Made by a program: the position numbers and the translations under genes | Shown: one piece after another, positions 1 through 10,224 of the stretch | Position numbering within the stretch: the stretch's first letter is position 1 | How the letters are laid out: every line of letters starts with the position of its first letter | Source of the DNA: Methanobrevibacter arboriphilus JCM 13429 = DSM 1125 | GTDB lineage: Archaea; Methanobacteriota; Methanobacteria; Methanobacteriales; Methanobacteriaceae | Reading direction: 5' to 3' | Assembly (NCBI RefSeq): GCF_002072215.1 | Contig: NZ_JXMW01000013.1 | Location: 1 to 32,460 of the forward strand | Length of the DNA: 32,460 bases | The notes under the pieces: model-generated | The model's database searches: none | What the model was told of the DNA's origin: nothing | What the model saw: the letters and a program-made list of their open reading frames with translations, nothing else

Positions 1-23
1 GGAATTAAACCTGTTAAAAAAAG

Positions 24-944
24 GTGTTGTTAATTTTTAAAATAGTTTTAATGAGTATGTTTTTCGCATCAGATATTTCATACGTTGTTAGTGAGCTTAA
101 AAGAAGCCATGAGTTGAGAAAGTCTTTAGGATTTAATCAAGTTCCAGAATCAAATCAAATATATGAATTTTTGGCAAGATTTAATCAAAATCAAATACTT
201 GAATTCGTGATTAAAACATTAAATAAGGAATTTAAACCAATTAAAAGAGGAAAACGCACAGTTTTAATTGATGGAACCGATATACAGGTTGATATGAACT
301 GGAACAAGCAAAATTACACTAAAAAATTTCTCGAGAAAAAAGGGCTTTATTGGGCCAAATCAGCTTCAAAAGGGTTTTATATAGGATTTAAATTAACTTT
401 AGCACTTGATTATCACACTGGACAACCATTGACCATGTTAATACATAAAGGATCTAAGCATGACTCCGAATTATTCCCTGAAATAATGGAAAAACTAAGA
501 AAAAGAAGAATAATAAGAAACAAAGACATTATAATAGCAGATAAAGGATATATAAGTTTTAATAATTATCGTGAGGGAATTTTAAAGTATAAAATAGTTC
601 CATTAATATTTCCAAAAGAAAACATGAAAATAAACAAAATTTTAAGCCAATTCAATTATCCTTTAGAATATTTCAAAGTTAAAAACAAAAAAGAAGACAT
701 TTACAAAGAATTAGTTTCTAAATTCAAAAAACTAATCACCAAATGGAAGAAATTTAAAAAAATAAGAGGAAAAATCGAAGATTTCTTCAAATTAACCAAA
801 AAAGGACTGAAAAATAACAAATTCCACAAATATACAAAAGAATCCATAGCAAAAACAAGTTATCTGCTTGTACTTTTAACAGGACTCATCATAAAACAAG
901 GATACAACGAATCAGAGAGCATGCAAAAGCTCTCAGAAACCTAA
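24..944 (+). CDS. DDE transposase (IS4/IS5-like), 5' part frameshifted and cut by window edge
   Basis: DNA transposase of the DDE_Tnp_1 type, which cuts and joins insertion-sequence ends. Visible residues fit the RNase-H-like fold: D83 in LIDGTDIQ, D173 in IIADKGYIS, an NYRE motif at 181-184, and a candidate catalytic E252 in KIEDFFK. The apparent GTG start at 24 has no ribosome site and is probably not real. Frame +2 before it reads ELNLLKKGVVNF and then stops, while this frame continues FKIVLMSMFF. One extra T in the T5 run at about 35-39 would join them as NFLKIVLMSMFF. The gene therefore starts left of the window and is most likely a single-base frameshift pseudogene; programmed frameshifting at the T/A run is possible but less likely. 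Family is fairly sure, exact IS name not. Confidence 0.8.
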   Translation: MLLIFKIVLMSMFFASDISYVVSELKRSHELRKSLGFNQVPESNQIYEFLARFNQNQILEFVIKTLNKEFKPIKRGKRTVLIDGTDIQVDMNWNKQNYTKKFLEKKGLYWAKSASKGFYIGFKLTLALDYHTGQPLTMLIHKGSKHDSELFPEIMEKLRKRRIIRNKDIIIADKGYISFNNYREGILKYKIVPLIFPKENMKINKILSQFNYPLEYFKVKNKKEDIYKELVSKFKKLITKWKKFKKIRGKIEDFFKLTKKGLKNNKFHKYTKESIAKTSYLLVLLTGLIIKQGYNESESMQKLSET

Positions 945-1026
945 AAATCTAGCACCCTAAAAATAATTATAAAAATAATTATAAAAAATTATAAAAATAG
1001 TAAATTATCATCATAAATATAAACAT

Positions 1027-1055
1027 AAAAAGAACATCAAAAGATGTTACTTTTT
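1027..1055. terminator. Hairpin with T-run downstream of transposase
   Basis: AAAAAG-AACATC at 1027-1038 pairs with GATGTT at 1043-1048 and, after one bulged A, CTTTTT at 1050-1055; the loop is AAAA. It is a near-symmetrical A/T-flanked hairpin of the kind that can end transcription on either strand, placed about 85 nt after the transposase stop. Confidence 0.45.
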
Positions 1056-1059
1056 ATAT

Positions 1060-1600
1060 TTGGTGTTTGATCGAATCCGCCTTTCAATCTACAACTAGTA
1101 AAGTACATATAAAACTATGAAAATTCATCTGATAAATAACTCTTATAAAATTCATCTTTTTAATAGTTTTATTAACAATGTAACTTAACTTCACTTCTTT
1201 TATTAATTGTGCATACTATATAAAGGTTTTGGTTTATTTTTAAAAAAAACCAGTGATTTGTGCTCTTTTTAGGAAATAAAGAAGCATTAAAAGGAATTGG
1301 ATTAACTATATTAACATCTCAAAGATTTATACTTTGTTTCAGCTAAATCAGCATGACTATGACATATTCTATAAAATAAGACTTTATCTAACCTTTTAAT
1401 AATTCTAAATTTTATTTTAAAAATCCTTTTTTTATTAATTCATCTCTTAAAAGTTATTATGAGCATCAATAGGATTTTTTTCATGTAAAAAATCTGTCTA
1501 TGTTCTTTGTTTGTTTATTAATCTTCTTTTTCCTGTGTTAATCTTTTTAATTCTTTTTTTTAAAAATATTTTTATTTAAATTAAGATAAAAAATAATTTT
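1060..1600 (-). other. Gene-free stretch, possibly decayed coding DNA
   Basis: There is no intact gene between the transposase and the SMR exporter. On the minus strand short readable fragments appear, such as FYRICHSHADLAETKYKS (about 1315-1370) and HEKNPIDAHNNF (about 1455-1490), interrupted by stops and frame changes. They have the look of an old transposase or other relic, but I cannot name a family. GATCGAATCC at 1068-1077 resembles a tRNA T-arm fragment without the rest of a tRNA. Confidence 0.25.
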
Positions 1601-1603
1601 TCA

Positions 1604-1921
1604 TTATCCTGAAATTTTTAAGCCAACTATTCCACCTATTACTAACATTATACAGAATATTCTAATCATTGACTTTGTTTCACCTAAAAAAACCATTCCT
1701 ATAATAGCTACTCCAACAGCACCAATAGCTGTCCATACAGCATATGCAGTTCCAATTGGTATATATTTCAATGCTAGAGAAAGGAAAAATAAGCTTAAAA
1801 CCATAATGATAACGGTTGTTATAGACATTAAAACATTTGTAAAGCCTTCTGAGAATTTAAGAGATATTGCCCATCCAATCTCTGAGATTCCTGCTATAAT
1901 AAGAAATATCCAAGGATTCAT
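1604..1921 (-). CDS. gdx: SMR-family exporter, Gdx/SugE type (guanidinium exporter)
   Basis: A 105-residue four-helix membrane protein, the normal length for the small multidrug resistance family. It closely follows the SugE/Gdx pattern: the essential membrane glutamate is E14 in AGISEIGWA, and the signature GTAYAVWTAIGAVG occupies the second half. Known Gdx members export guanidinium against protons as antiparallel dimers, whereas EmrE-type members export hydrophobic cations; the motifs here favour Gdx. The gene stands alone between a decayed region and a divergent acetyltransferase. The start ATG at 1921 has almost no ribosome site, and a TATA-like palindrome lies 10-31 nt upstream, so the transcript is probably leaderless or nearly so. 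I see no guanidine riboswitch. Confidence 0.9.
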   Translation of the reverse strand: MNPWIFLIIAGISEIGWAISLKFSEGFTNVLMSITTVIIMVLSLFFLSLALKYIPIGTAYAVWTAIGAVGVAIIGMVFLGETKSMIRIFCIMLVIGGIVGLKISG

Positions 1922-1930
1922 ACTTTCAAA

Positions 1931-1974
1931 ATATATACATTTGTGTATATATAGTTTTGTATAATTCTAGAATT
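1931..1974 (-). promoter_or_regulatory. Promoter with palindromic operator before the SMR gene
   Basis: ATATATACA (1931-1939) and TGTATATAT (1944-1952) form a perfect 9-bp inverted repeat with a 4-nt spacer. It overlaps the likely TATA box (CTATATATAC on the minus strand), so a bound repressor would block TBP. A second perfect 12-bp palindrome, AATTCTAGAATT, lies at 1963-1974. The regulator is not visible in the window. Confidence 0.5.
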
Positions 1975-2180
1975 CTACGGAGTCCCTATTCTATTTTTAT
2001 TTTTTCATGTTTTGTTTTTATTTTTTATTCCCTTTATATTTCACAATAATTAAATATTATAACATAAACATATTTTATTAATTACAATAATTTACAATAT
2101 TACGAATAATTTAAGATTATGAAATTTAATATTATGAATAATTCTTATTATGAACTTTAATTTAATTTGTTTTGAGTTTT

Positions 2181-2624
2181 ATGATAATCAGAGAATTTCG
2201 CCCAAAAGATTTGTTTAGAGTTTATGAAATTCAGGAACTATCCATTCCTAATCCTTATAATATGGATATACTTAGAAAACTTTTTGATTTTGGAGCAGGC
2301 TTTTTAGTTGCTCAAGTTAAGGAAAATGTAGTTGGTTATATTATATTTTGGATTGTTGAAGAGAATAGGGGCCATATCATTTCTTTAGCTGTAGATCCAG
2401 ATTACAAAAGACAAAAAGTAGGTTCAAGATTGATTAATACAGCTATTGCTACATTTTTAAAGTTTGACATATTTAGAATAACTTTAGAGGTAAATGCTGA
2501 AAATAAAGAAGCTTTAGATTTTTATCAATCTATTGGGTTTAAAATAAATAAAAAAGTATCAAATTACTATGAAGATGGAGCTGATGCTTATAAAATGTCC
2601 TTTAATTTTTTTGATGGTTATTAA
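2181..2624 (+). CDS. rimI: RimI-like GNAT N-acetyltransferase
   Basis: Transfers acetyl from acetyl-CoA to the alpha-amino group of protein N-termini; archaeal homologs (ArdA/NAT type) act co-translationally with broad specificity. The 147 residues form one GNAT domain: beta4 reads GHIISLAVDPDY (64-75), the acetyl-CoA pyrophosphate loop is KRQKVGSRL (76-84), followed by the strand RITLEVN and the NxxAxxFYxxxGF-type motif at 108-120. The frame is open to a TTG at 2172, but I prefer the ATG at 2181, which gives the usual start MIIREFRPKD. No strong ribosome site is present. It is a single gene with about 500 nt to carA. Substrate is not deducible from sequence. Confidence 0.88.
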   Translation: MIIREFRPKDLFRVYEIQELSIPNPYNMDILRKLFDFGAGFLVAQVKENVVGYIIFWIVEENRGHIISLAVDPDYKRQKVGSRLINTAIATFLKFDIFRITLEVNAENKEALDFYQSIGFKINKKVSNYYEDGADAYKMSFNFFDGY

Positions 2625-3133
2625 CTAAATTTTTTAGTACTTTAATCTATTATCTAAAATTTATTTTTATAATTTTTATATTATTTTTTATAATTTTTTA
2701 ATTTTTTAACTTTTTTAATTCTTTATAATTCTTTATAATTTTTTTATAATTTTTTTATAATTATTTTTATAATTATTTTTTTATTTATAATTAAATTTAA
2801 TTAATATTAATATCATAATTTATATTGTTGATTTATGTATAATTTTTTTATCATAAGTTTTAAATATCTTCTTATCTTATTTAATAAAGGAGCTTTAAAA
2901 AGTTTAAATAATTTTAATAAATTTAAATATTAATTAAATATTAATAGAATTTCTTTAATATGCTAATAATATATTAATATGTATTTTTAATATTAAAAGA
3001 ATGGTTAATATTACATAAAATAATTTATTACACAAATAGTTAATATTATGCAAATATATGATTTTAGATAGTCAATGTTTTTATAGTCAATTTATTTATA
3101 GTTAATGTATTTATATTTTAATATGGTGATTTA
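2625..3133. other. AT-rich intergenic region before carA
   Basis: It consists mostly of A/T with tandem TTTATAATTTT-like words at about 2655-2790. No gene, RNA or hairpin stood out. The carA ribosome site GGTGAT is at 3125-3130 and A/T-rich TATA-like stretches occur at about 3085-3120. Confidence 0.5.
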
Positions 3134-4240
3134 ATGGAGAAGGGAGAAAAAACAAAGGGTAAATCTACTGCAAAAATAGCTTTAGAGGATGGAACGATAA
3201 TTAAAGGTGAAGGGTTTGGTCATGAAACAACTGCAACTGGTGAAATTGTTTTCACGACTGGTATGACTGGTTATGTTGAAGGATTAACTGATCCTTCTTT
3301 TAAAGGTCAAATAATGATGTCAACATATCCTCTTCAAGGAAATTATGGTGTTAGTGATGATTGGTATCAATCTGGAAAAATCCAAGTAGAAGGATACATT
3401 GTAAGAGAGGTCTGCAAAGAACCTTCTTTATACTCTTCACAGAAAACATTAGATGAGTTCTTAAAAGAATATAAAATTCCAGGTATTAGTGGAATTGATA
3501 CAAGAGATTTAACCATAAAAATTCGTGAAAAAGGAGCTATGAAATGTGCAATATCTACTGAAGAAATTGATGATAGTGAACTTATTGCTCAGGCAAAGAA
3601 TCAATTAAGCATTGTAGATATGGATTTAGTTCCACAAGTTTCAACTAAAGAGATAATTACATTTGGTGATAATTTCAAACAAAAGGCAGCTTTAATTGAT
3701 TGTGGTGTTAAGAAAAATATTATTGAGGGATTTCTAAAAAAAGATATTGGTGTGGTTCTTTTCCCATATAATTCAGATTATAAAACAATATTGGATTATG
3801 ATATAGATGGGCTAATGATTTCTTGTGGCCCTGGAAATCCAGAAAGACTCACTGAAACAATAGAAAATGTGCAAAAATTATCCAATCGTCTTCCTATTTT
3901 TGGTATTTGTATGGGTCAACAGGTTATAGCTAAATCTTTTGGAGCTAAAATTTATAAGATGAAGTTTGGTCATAGGGGATCTAATCAACCAGTTAAGGAT
4001 TTAACAACAGGTAAAGTTTTTATAACTTCTCAAAATCATGGGTTTAGTATTGATAAGGAATCATTAAAAGATACTCCTTTGAAATTGACTCAAATTAATC
4101 TTAATGATAATACTCCTGAGGGCTTTTCACATGAAGAGTTACCACTAAATTGTGTTCAGTACCATCCTGAAGCTGGACCTGGTCCAAATGATACTAATTT
4201 TGTATTTGATAAATTTAAAAAGATGATGGATGATTATTAG
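3134..4240 (+). CDS. carA: Carbamoyl-phosphate synthase small (glutaminase) subunit
   Basis: Hydrolyses glutamine and channels ammonia to CarB, giving carbamoyl phosphate for pyrimidine and arginine synthesis in the cytoplasm. The 368 residues are full length. The N-terminal CPSase small domain has [20 protein letters not shown] and SGIDTRDLT. The C-terminal class I amidotransferase has the nucleophile C259 in GICMGQQ and the His-Glu pair in YHPEAGPGP. The elbow reads GICMGQQ rather than the bacterial GICLGHQ. The N-terminus has about ten extra charged residues ([10 protein letters not shown]) before the conserved start. GGTGAT eight bases upstream supports the ATG at 3134. It is followed after 19 nt by carB, clearly one operon. 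Confidence 0.97.
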   Translation: MEKGEKTKGKSTAKIALEDGTIIKGEGFGHETTATGEIVFTTGMTGYVEGLTDPSFKGQIMMSTYPLQGNYGVSDDWYQSGKIQVEGYIVREVCKEPSLYSSQKTLDEFLKEYKIPGISGIDTRDLTIKIREKGAMKCAISTEEIDDSELIAQAKNQLSIVDMDLVPQVSTKEIITFGDNFKQKAALIDCGVKKNIIEGFLKKDIGVVLFPYNSDYKTILDYDIDGLMISCGPGNPERLTETIENVQKLSNRLPIFGICMGQQVIAKSFGAKIYKMKFGHRGSNQPVKDLTTGKVFITSQNHGFSIDKESLKDTPLKLTQINLNDNTPEGFSHEELPLNCVQYHPEAGPGPNDTNFVFDKFKKMMDDY

Positions 4241-4259
4241 TAATGAATGAGGATTATAG

Positions 4260-7200
4260 ATGCCAATTGATAAAGATATTAAAAAAGTACTTATAATAGG
4301 TTCAGGGCCAATTCAGATAGGTCAAGCAGCAGAATTTGATTATTCGGGTTCACAAGCTTGTAAATCAATAAAAGAAGAAGGAATTGAAACTGTACTAATT
4401 AATAGTAACCCTGCTACGATCCAAACTGATATGGATATGGCAGATAAAGTTTATGTTGAACCTTTAACTCCTGAAATTGTGGCTAAAATTATTGAAAAAG
4501 AGCAAGTTGATGCTATTTTGCCTACTATGGGTGGACAAACTGGATTAAATATAGCTACTGGATTAGATGAAATTGGAGCATTAGATGGAGTAAAAGTAAT
4601 AGGTTCATCAGTTAAAACAATTAAGGATGTTGAGGATAGAGATTTATTTGGAAATTTCATGAATAAACTTAATGAACCTATTCCTAAATGTCGAGCTGTT
4701 GAATCTATTGATGAAGCTATTGAAGCAGTTAAAAATATAGGATATCCTGTAATTGTAAGGCCTGCTTTTACCTTAGGAGGTACTGGTGGTGGTGTAGCTA
4801 ATAATAAGGAAGAACTTATTGATATTGCTTCTCATGGTTTAGATATGAGTTTCATTGGTCAAGTTCTTATTGATGAATCTGTTCTTGGTTGGAAGGAATT
4901 TGAATATGAGGTTATGAGAGATAAAAATGATACTTGTATTATAATTTGTAGTATGGAAAATATTGATCCAATGGGAATTCATACTGGTGAAAGTGTTGTT
5001 GTAGCTCCTGCTCAAAATTTAAATGATATTGAAGCTCAAAGTTTACGTGATGCTTCTATAAAAATAATAAGGGCATTGGGCATTGAAGGTGGATGTAATA
5101 TTCAATTTGCTGTTAATCCTGAAACAAGTGAATATAAAGTTATTGAAGTTAATCCAAGGGTAAGTAGAAGTAGTGCATTGGCATCTAAAGCTACTGGTTA
5201 TCCTATTGCTAAGATATCCTCTAAAATAGCTATTGGAATGACTCTTGATGAAATTCAAAATGATATTACAAAAGAAACACCTGCGTCTTTTGAACCAACG
5301 ATTGATTATGTAGTAGCTAAAGTTCCTAGGTGGCCTTTTGATAAATTTAAAGGAATTAGTAGAAAAATTGGAGTTCAGATGAAGTCTACTGGTGAAGTAA
5401 TGTCTATAGGAAGGACTATTGAAGAAGCACTTCATAAAGCTATTCGTTCTCTTGACACTGGTTTTTCTGGGTTTGAAGAAATTGATTTCAGTAAGGATGA
5501 TTTGAAAAATCCTACTGATGAACGATTATTCCAGGTTTATGCAGCACTTAAAATGGGTATGCCTGTAAGTAAAATTCATAGCCTTACTAATATTGATACA
5601 TTTTTCTTAAATAAAATTAAAAATATTGTTAATTTTGAAGAAAAAATTAATAAAGATTCTTTAAAGGATAAAGAGCTGTTTTTAGAAGCTAAAAAAATGG
5701 GTTTTTCAAATTCAACATTGGCTGAAATAGCAAAGATTAGTGATGAGGAATTTGAAAAAATAACCAATGTTCATAATATTAAACCTTGCTATAAGATGGT
5801 TGATACTTGTGCAGCTGAATTTGAAGCTAAAACTCCTTATTATTATAGTAGCTATGATGGTGTGGATTATGATGGTGGAGATGAACTTCAAGTTTCAGAT
5901 AATCGTAAGATAATAATACTTGGTGCAGGTCCAATTAGGATAGGCCAAGGTATTGAGTTTGATTATTGTTGTGTTCATTCTAGTTTAGCTCTTAAAGAAG
6001 AAGGAATTGAAACTATAATTATTAATAATAATCCTGAAACTGTAAGTACTGATTATGATATTTCTGATAAGCTTTTCTTTGAGCCATTAACATTTGAAGA
6101 TGTAATGGCTATTGTTGAAAAAGAAAAACCAGAAGGTGTTTTGGTTCAATTTGGTGGACAAACTTCTATCAACCTTGCTGTTCCTTTAGCTAATGCTGGT
6201 GTAAAGATTCTTGGAACTCCTTATGAGAGTATTGATAGAGTTGAAGATAGGGAGAGATTTACTGAAGTTTTAAATAAACTTAGTATTCCTCAAGCTCCTT
6301 ATGGATTAGCTATGTCCTTTGATGATGCAAGAGATGCTGCTAAAGATATAGGTTTCCCAGTTCTTGTTCGTCCATCTTATGTTATTGGTGGAAGAGCTAT
6401 GGAAATTGTTTATGATGATTATGAGCTCAAAGAATATATGGAAGAAGCTGTAAAAGTATCCCCAGAACATCCAATCCTTGTAGATAAATTTTTAGAAGGT
6501 GCAATTGAGGTTGATGTTGATATTCTCTCAGATGGTGATGATGTATTTATTGGAGGAATAATGGAACACATTGAAGAAGCAGGAGTTCATTCTGGTGATT
6601 CTGCTTGCGTAATACCTCCTCAAACTATTCCAGAAGATGTTTTAGATGTTATTCGTGATTATTCTCGTAAACTAGCTATTGAACTTGATGTTATTGGATT
6701 AATGAATATACAATATGCAGTAAAACTTGATGAAAAGGATGAATCTGGTAAAAATAAAGGTAAGGTTTACATTATTGAAGCAAATCCAAGAGCAAGTAGG
6801 ACTATTCCGTTTGTAAGTAAAGCTATTGGTAAACCTTTAGCTAAAATAGCATCACAGTTAATCATTGGTAAAAAATTAAGAGACTTTGGATTAACTGATG
6901 AAATTAAGATTAATCATGTAGCTGTAAAAGAATCTGTTTTCCCATTTTTAAAACTTCCTGAAGCTGATGCAGTACTTGGACCTGAAATGAAATCTACAGG
7001 AGAAAGTATGGGAATAGATGAAAATTTTGGGCTTGCTTTTTATAAGTCACAGCTTTCAGCTAATATGGATCTTCCAAAAGAAGGAACTATATTTATTAGT
7101 GTAAGGGAAGAAGATAAACCTAAAATACAAGATATAGCAGAAAAGGCATCTAAATTAGGATTTAATTTAATAGCTACTCCTGGAACTGCAAGAGCAGTTG

Positions 7201-7475
7201 ATGGTGTTGAAATTGAAGAAATTAGTAAAATAAGTCAGGATTCTCCTAATGTTAGCGATAAGATATTGTCTAAAGAGGTTGATTTGATTATTAATACTCC
7301 TTCTGGAAAATTATCTGCAGCTGATGGCTATAAAATTAGACGCTTAGCTATTGAGCTTGGAATTCCTTATGTTACTACATTAGCTGGAGCAAGAGCTGCT
7401 CTAAATGCTATTGAAGCTATTAAAAACAGTGAACTTAGAGTTAAATCTTTAAATGAATATATTGGAGAAAATTAA
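4260..7475 (+). CDS. carB: Carbamoyl-phosphate synthase large subunit
   Basis: Makes carbamoyl phosphate from bicarbonate, ammonia (from CarA) and two ATP. At 1071 residues it is a complete, unsplit protein: some archaea carry CarB as two genes, this one does not. Order: carboxyphosphate ATP-grasp half (about 1-400, opening with [20 protein letters not shown]), oligomerisation region (400-545), carbamoyl-phosphate ATP-grasp half (about 550-930, opening with [17 protein letters not shown]), and an MGS-like allosteric domain (about 940-1071, with [12 protein letters not shown]). Glycine-rich ATP loops ([23 protein letters not shown]) are intact in both halves. GAGG at 4249-4252 serves the ATG at 4260. 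It is the second gene of carAB. Open frames on its minus strand are shadows. Confidence 0.97.
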   Translation: MPIDKDIKKVLIIGSGPIQIGQAAEFDYSGSQACKSIKEEGIETVLINSNPATIQTDMDMADKVYVEPLTPEIVAKIIEKEQVDAILPTMGGQTGLNIATGLDEIGALDGVKVIGSSVKTIKDVEDRDLFGNFMNKLNEPIPKCRAVESIDEAIEAVKNIGYPVIVRPAFTLGGTGGGVANNKEELIDIASHGLDMSFIGQVLIDESVLGWKEFEYEVMRDKNDTCIIICSMENIDPMGIHTGESVVVAPAQNLNDIEAQSLRDASIKIIRALGIEGGCNIQFAVNPETSEYKVIEVNPRVSRSSALASKATGYPIAKISSKIAIGMTLDEIQNDITKETPASFEPTIDYVVAKVPRWPFDKFKGISRKIGVQMKSTGEVMSIGRTIEEALHKAIRSLDTGFSGFEEIDFSKDDLKNPTDERLFQVYAALKMGMPVSKIHSLTNIDTFFLNKIKNIVNFEEKINKDSLKDKELFLEAKKMGFSNSTLAEIAKISDEEFEKITNVHNIKPCYKMVDTCAAEFEAKTPYYYSSYDGVDYDGGDELQVSDNRKIIILGAGPIRIGQGIEFDYCCVHSSLALKEEGIETIIINNNPETVSTDYDISDKLFFEPLTFEDVMAIVEKEKPEGVLVQFGGQTSINLAVPLANAGVKILGTPYESIDRVEDRERFTEVLNKLSIPQAPYGLAMSFDDARDAAKDIGFPVLVRPSYVIGGRAMEIVYDDYELKEYMEEAVKVSPEHPILVDKFLEGAIEVDVDILSDGDDVFIGGIMEHIEEAGVHSGDSACVIPPQTIPEDVLDVIRDYSRKLAIELDVIGLMNIQYAVKLDEKDESGKNKGKVYIIEANPRASRTIPFVSKAIGKPLAKIASQLIIGKKLRDFGLTDEIKINHVAVKESVFPFLKLPEADAVLGPEMKSTGESMGIDENFGLAFYKSQLSANMDLPKEGTIFISVREEDKPKIQDIAEKASKLGFNLIATPGTARAVDGVEIEEISKISQDSPNVSDKILSKEVDLIINTPSGKLSAADGYKIRRLAIELGIPYVTTLAGARAALNAIEAIKNSELRVKSLNEYIGEN

Positions 7476-7943
7476 ATTAATTTATAATACTTTATAATAC
7501 TTTATAATATTTTATAATATTTTCACAATATTTCTATTTTTTATTTTTATTATTTTTTTAAAATTTATTACTCTTTCAAAATTGATTATTTTTTTATATT
7601 ATTTTTATAATTATTTTTATATTATTTTTCATTATTTTTCATTATTTTGAGTAGATTTCCAGATGAATAAGCATTTTTAATAGTTTTAAAGCTATTTAAA
7701 AATCAAAAATATATTTTTATCATAAAAATAAAATTCATAAAAAACTCACAAAAAACCAGATTATCAATTTCATTTATAATAATGGGAAATAAAAGAAGAA
7801 AAAACCTTAAATGAAAAAATAAAAATGTCATTGGTAGATGTGATTAGTTTGTACTTATGGAAAATTATATAATGTTTTTTTAATATATGAAATAATAAGA
7901 TTCATAATTTGACTTAGATTAATCAAAAATAGGGGGGATTTTT
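7476..7943. other. Intergenic region between carB and the first adhesin
   Basis: Directly after the carB stop is a tandem TTTATAATACT/TTTATAATATT repeat (about 7480-7530) with many T-runs, probably the terminator region. The rest is AT-rich without a gene. The adhesin ribosome site, six G followed by ATT, is at 7932-7940. Confidence 0.5.
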
Positions 7944-10061
7944 ATGAATTTTATGAGGCATGATAAAAAAATTTTTTTAATATCATCTTTAATTATTTCT
8001 TTTATTTTCATTTTTAGTTTAACTAGTGTTAGTGCAGCTGATATTTATGTAAATGAAACAGGTGGAAATGATACTAATGAAGGGACTATTGCTAGACCTT
8101 TAGAAAGTGTTAAAAAAGCAGTTGAGAAAACTAATGCTGAAAATGGAAATAATAAGATTATTATTAAAGGTGGAACTTATACTGGAACTAAAAACAATCA
8201 GATAGTTATCAATCGTAGTGTAGACATTTATAGTGCAAAATATTATTATAATGATAATAAGTATGGTGATGTTGTAATAGATGGAGGAAAAACTAATTGG
8301 TTGTTTAAAATTCAAAATAATGCTAATGTTAACTTTTATGGAATAAATTTTGTTAATGCATATTCTACTGAGTATGGTAGTGTTATTCGTGGAGCTGGTG
8401 GTAATTTAAGCATAAATAATTGTAGTTTTATAAACACCACAACTAATAATATGGGTGGTGCTGTTCACGGTGGTGTTATTCATGTTAATGGTGGTAATTT
8501 AAGTGTTTTAGGTTCTAATTTTATAAATAATACTGTTAATCTTACTACTAATGTTGTGGGTGGTGTTATTTATGTTTCTAACCTTGTTAATTGTAATATT
8601 TCGAACTCTAGTTTTATTAATAATACTGTTGACCTTACTGCAATTAGTGGTATTGTTCAAGGGGGTATTATTTATGTTAATATTGTTAGTAACTTTAGTG
8701 TAAGTGGTTCTAGTTTTATAAATACTATTATTATTCCTAATAGTGATATTTTGGGAAGTGTTATTAATGTATATGGTAGTAGTAGTGTTGGTAATGTAAC
8801 TTATTCTAGATTTATAAATAACCCTAAAGTACAAGTATATGGTAATTTTGCTAAGTTGTATTGTGATTATAATTGGTGGGGAACTAATAATGATTTATAT
8901 GCAGTAACTAATGCTAACTTGAATAATTATTATACTATGAAAATTAGTAGTATTATATCTAATAATAGTCTTAGTGTTGGTGATAAGCTTAATTTTATCT
9001 ATAGTTTTGTTTTAAATGGTACTGATGATAATGCTGGTGCAGCTAATAATTTCCAATTCTTTGATGTTGGTATTTATAATAATGATATTTTTTGGAAAAA
9101 TATTAATGGTCGTTTAAGTGCTAGCTATAATATTCCTTTAACTTCTCTTAATAATTTTATTAAAGCTATTCTTGATAAAGAAAATTCTACTATCCTTTAT
9201 AATGCTAATAAAGCTACTACTAATATTGTGATTAATGTTATATTTAGTGCTTATTATGGTCAAACTGTTATTTTTAAAGCTATTTTAAGTGATCAGGCTG
9301 GTGATTTATTAGGTGGAAAAACAGTTAAATTAAATATAGGGGGTTTAATACTTAATCTTAAGACTAATAGTAAAGGTGAAGCTTCTTATAGTTATTTAGC
9401 TAATAAATTTATTGGTTCTAAAAATATTATAGCTGATTTCATAGGAGATAGCTTATATAATGGCGTTAGTAAAAATATTAATTTGAATGTTGTTAAAGCT
9501 AAAACTAGTTTAATTATTTCTAATTTCAAAGCTCTTTATAAGAAATCTAATGTAATTAAAGCTATTATTAAAGGTCAAAATGGTAAAATTTTAGCTGGAA
9601 AAGTAGTTAATTTATATATTAATGGTAAATATATTGCTAAAGCTAAAAGTTCTAGTTCTGGCTTAGTTAGCTTTAAATATACTTTTAAAACAGGGAAAAC
9701 TCATAAAGTTATAGCTAATTTTGCGGGAGATAGTTATTATTTAGCTAAAAACTCTCCTACTTTAAAAGTTATTCCTAAGAGTAAGACTTATACTAAGTTA
9801 TCTAAATTCGCTGCTAAATATGGTAAAATAACTACTTTTAAAGCTACCCTTAAAAATACTGCTAATAAAGCTATGGTTAAAAAGTATATTAAGTTTTATG
9901 CTAATGGTAAGTATCTTGGTCAAGCTAAGACTAATTCTAATGGTTTAGCCATACTTTCTAAGAAAATCAGTTTTAAAGGTTTAGTTAGTTTTATAGCTAA
10001 GTATCTTGGTGATAGTAAGAATCATGAGTCTAGTTATACTCAAAAATTAACTATAAAATAG
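7944..10061 (+). CDS. Secreted adhesin-like protein: beta-helix plus three Ig-like repeats
   Basis: Predicted surface or secreted protein of the 'adhesin-like' type abundant in Methanobrevibacter. A signal peptide (about 1-31, hydrophobic run ending SVSA-A) precedes a domain starting DIYVNETGGNDTNEGT, typical of right-handed beta-helix proteins. Asn/Ser-rich helix turns follow at about 100-300, with repeated SSFINNT-type rungs. A linker leads to three Ig-like (Big_3-type) repeats at about 431-517, 518-611 and 612-705, each with a K-x-Y-NGK-Y or similar strand and a closing F-GDS-Y motif. No membrane anchor or pseudomurein-binding repeat is seen, so attachment is unclear. The GGGGGGAT ribosome site supports the ATG at 7944. 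Ligand unknown. Confidence 0.88.
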   Translation: MNFMRHDKKIFLISSLIISFIFIFSLTSVSAADIYVNETGGNDTNEGTIARPLESVKKAVEKTNAENGNNKIIIKGGTYTGTKNNQIVINRSVDIYSAKYYYNDNKYGDVVIDGGKTNWLFKIQNNANVNFYGINFVNAYSTEYGSVIRGAGGNLSINNCSFINTTTNNMGGAVHGGVIHVNGGNLSVLGSNFINNTVNLTTNVVGGVIYVSNLVNCNISNSSFINNTVDLTAISGIVQGGIIYVNIVSNFSVSGSSFINTIIIPNSDILGSVINVYGSSSVGNVTYSRFINNPKVQVYGNFAKLYCDYNWWGTNNDLYAVTNANLNNYYTMKISSIISNNSLSVGDKLNFIYSFVLNGTDDNAGAANNFQFFDVGIYNNDIFWKNINGRLSASYNIPLTSLNNFIKAILDKENSTILYNANKATTNIVINVIFSAYYGQTVIFKAILSDQAGDLLGGKTVKLNIGGLILNLKTNSKGEASYSYLANKFIGSKNIIADFIGDSLYNGVSKNINLNVVKAKTSLIISNFKALYKKSNVIKAIIKGQNGKILAGKVVNLYINGKYIAKAKSSSSGLVSFKYTFKTGKTHKVIANFAGDSYYLAKNSPTLKVIPKSKTYTKLSKFAAKYGKITTFKATLKNTANKAMVKKYIKFYANGKYLGQAKTNSNGLAILSKKISFKGLVSFIAKYLGDSKNHESSYTQKLTIK

Positions 10062-10224
10062 GGATGTTTTTTTATTAATTAAAAATGAATAATTTTATCT
10101 CTAAATTTTTACTCTTTTTCTCTTTTTCTCTCTTTCTTTTTTATTTTTTAATAATTTTAATTATTTATTTTTTCATTATTTTATTAATAAAATAATAAAT
10201 ATTAGTTTAAACATACTATTTTTA

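Larger units (their letters stand above)
1..1055 (+). mobile_element. Right part of an insertion sequence
   Basis: This covers the transposase reading frame plus about 110 nt of 3' flank ending in a hairpin. The left end lies outside the window. I could not identify a terminal inverted repeat or target-site duplication, so the right boundary is a guess placed at the hairpin. Confidence 0.45.

Noticed and set aside
1062-1085. tRNA-like T-arm word GATCGAATCCGCC
   Set aside because: No acceptor, anticodon or D-arm can be built around it; at best a fragment.
4451-5767. Three open frames on the minus strand opposite carB
   Set aside because: They lie wholly inside a well-conserved plus-strand gene and their translations have no domain pattern; ordinary antisense shadows.
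8100-8834. Minus-strand frames opposite the first adhesin
   Set aside because: Asn/Thr/Ile-only translations mirroring the Asn/Ser-rich beta-helix coding sequence.
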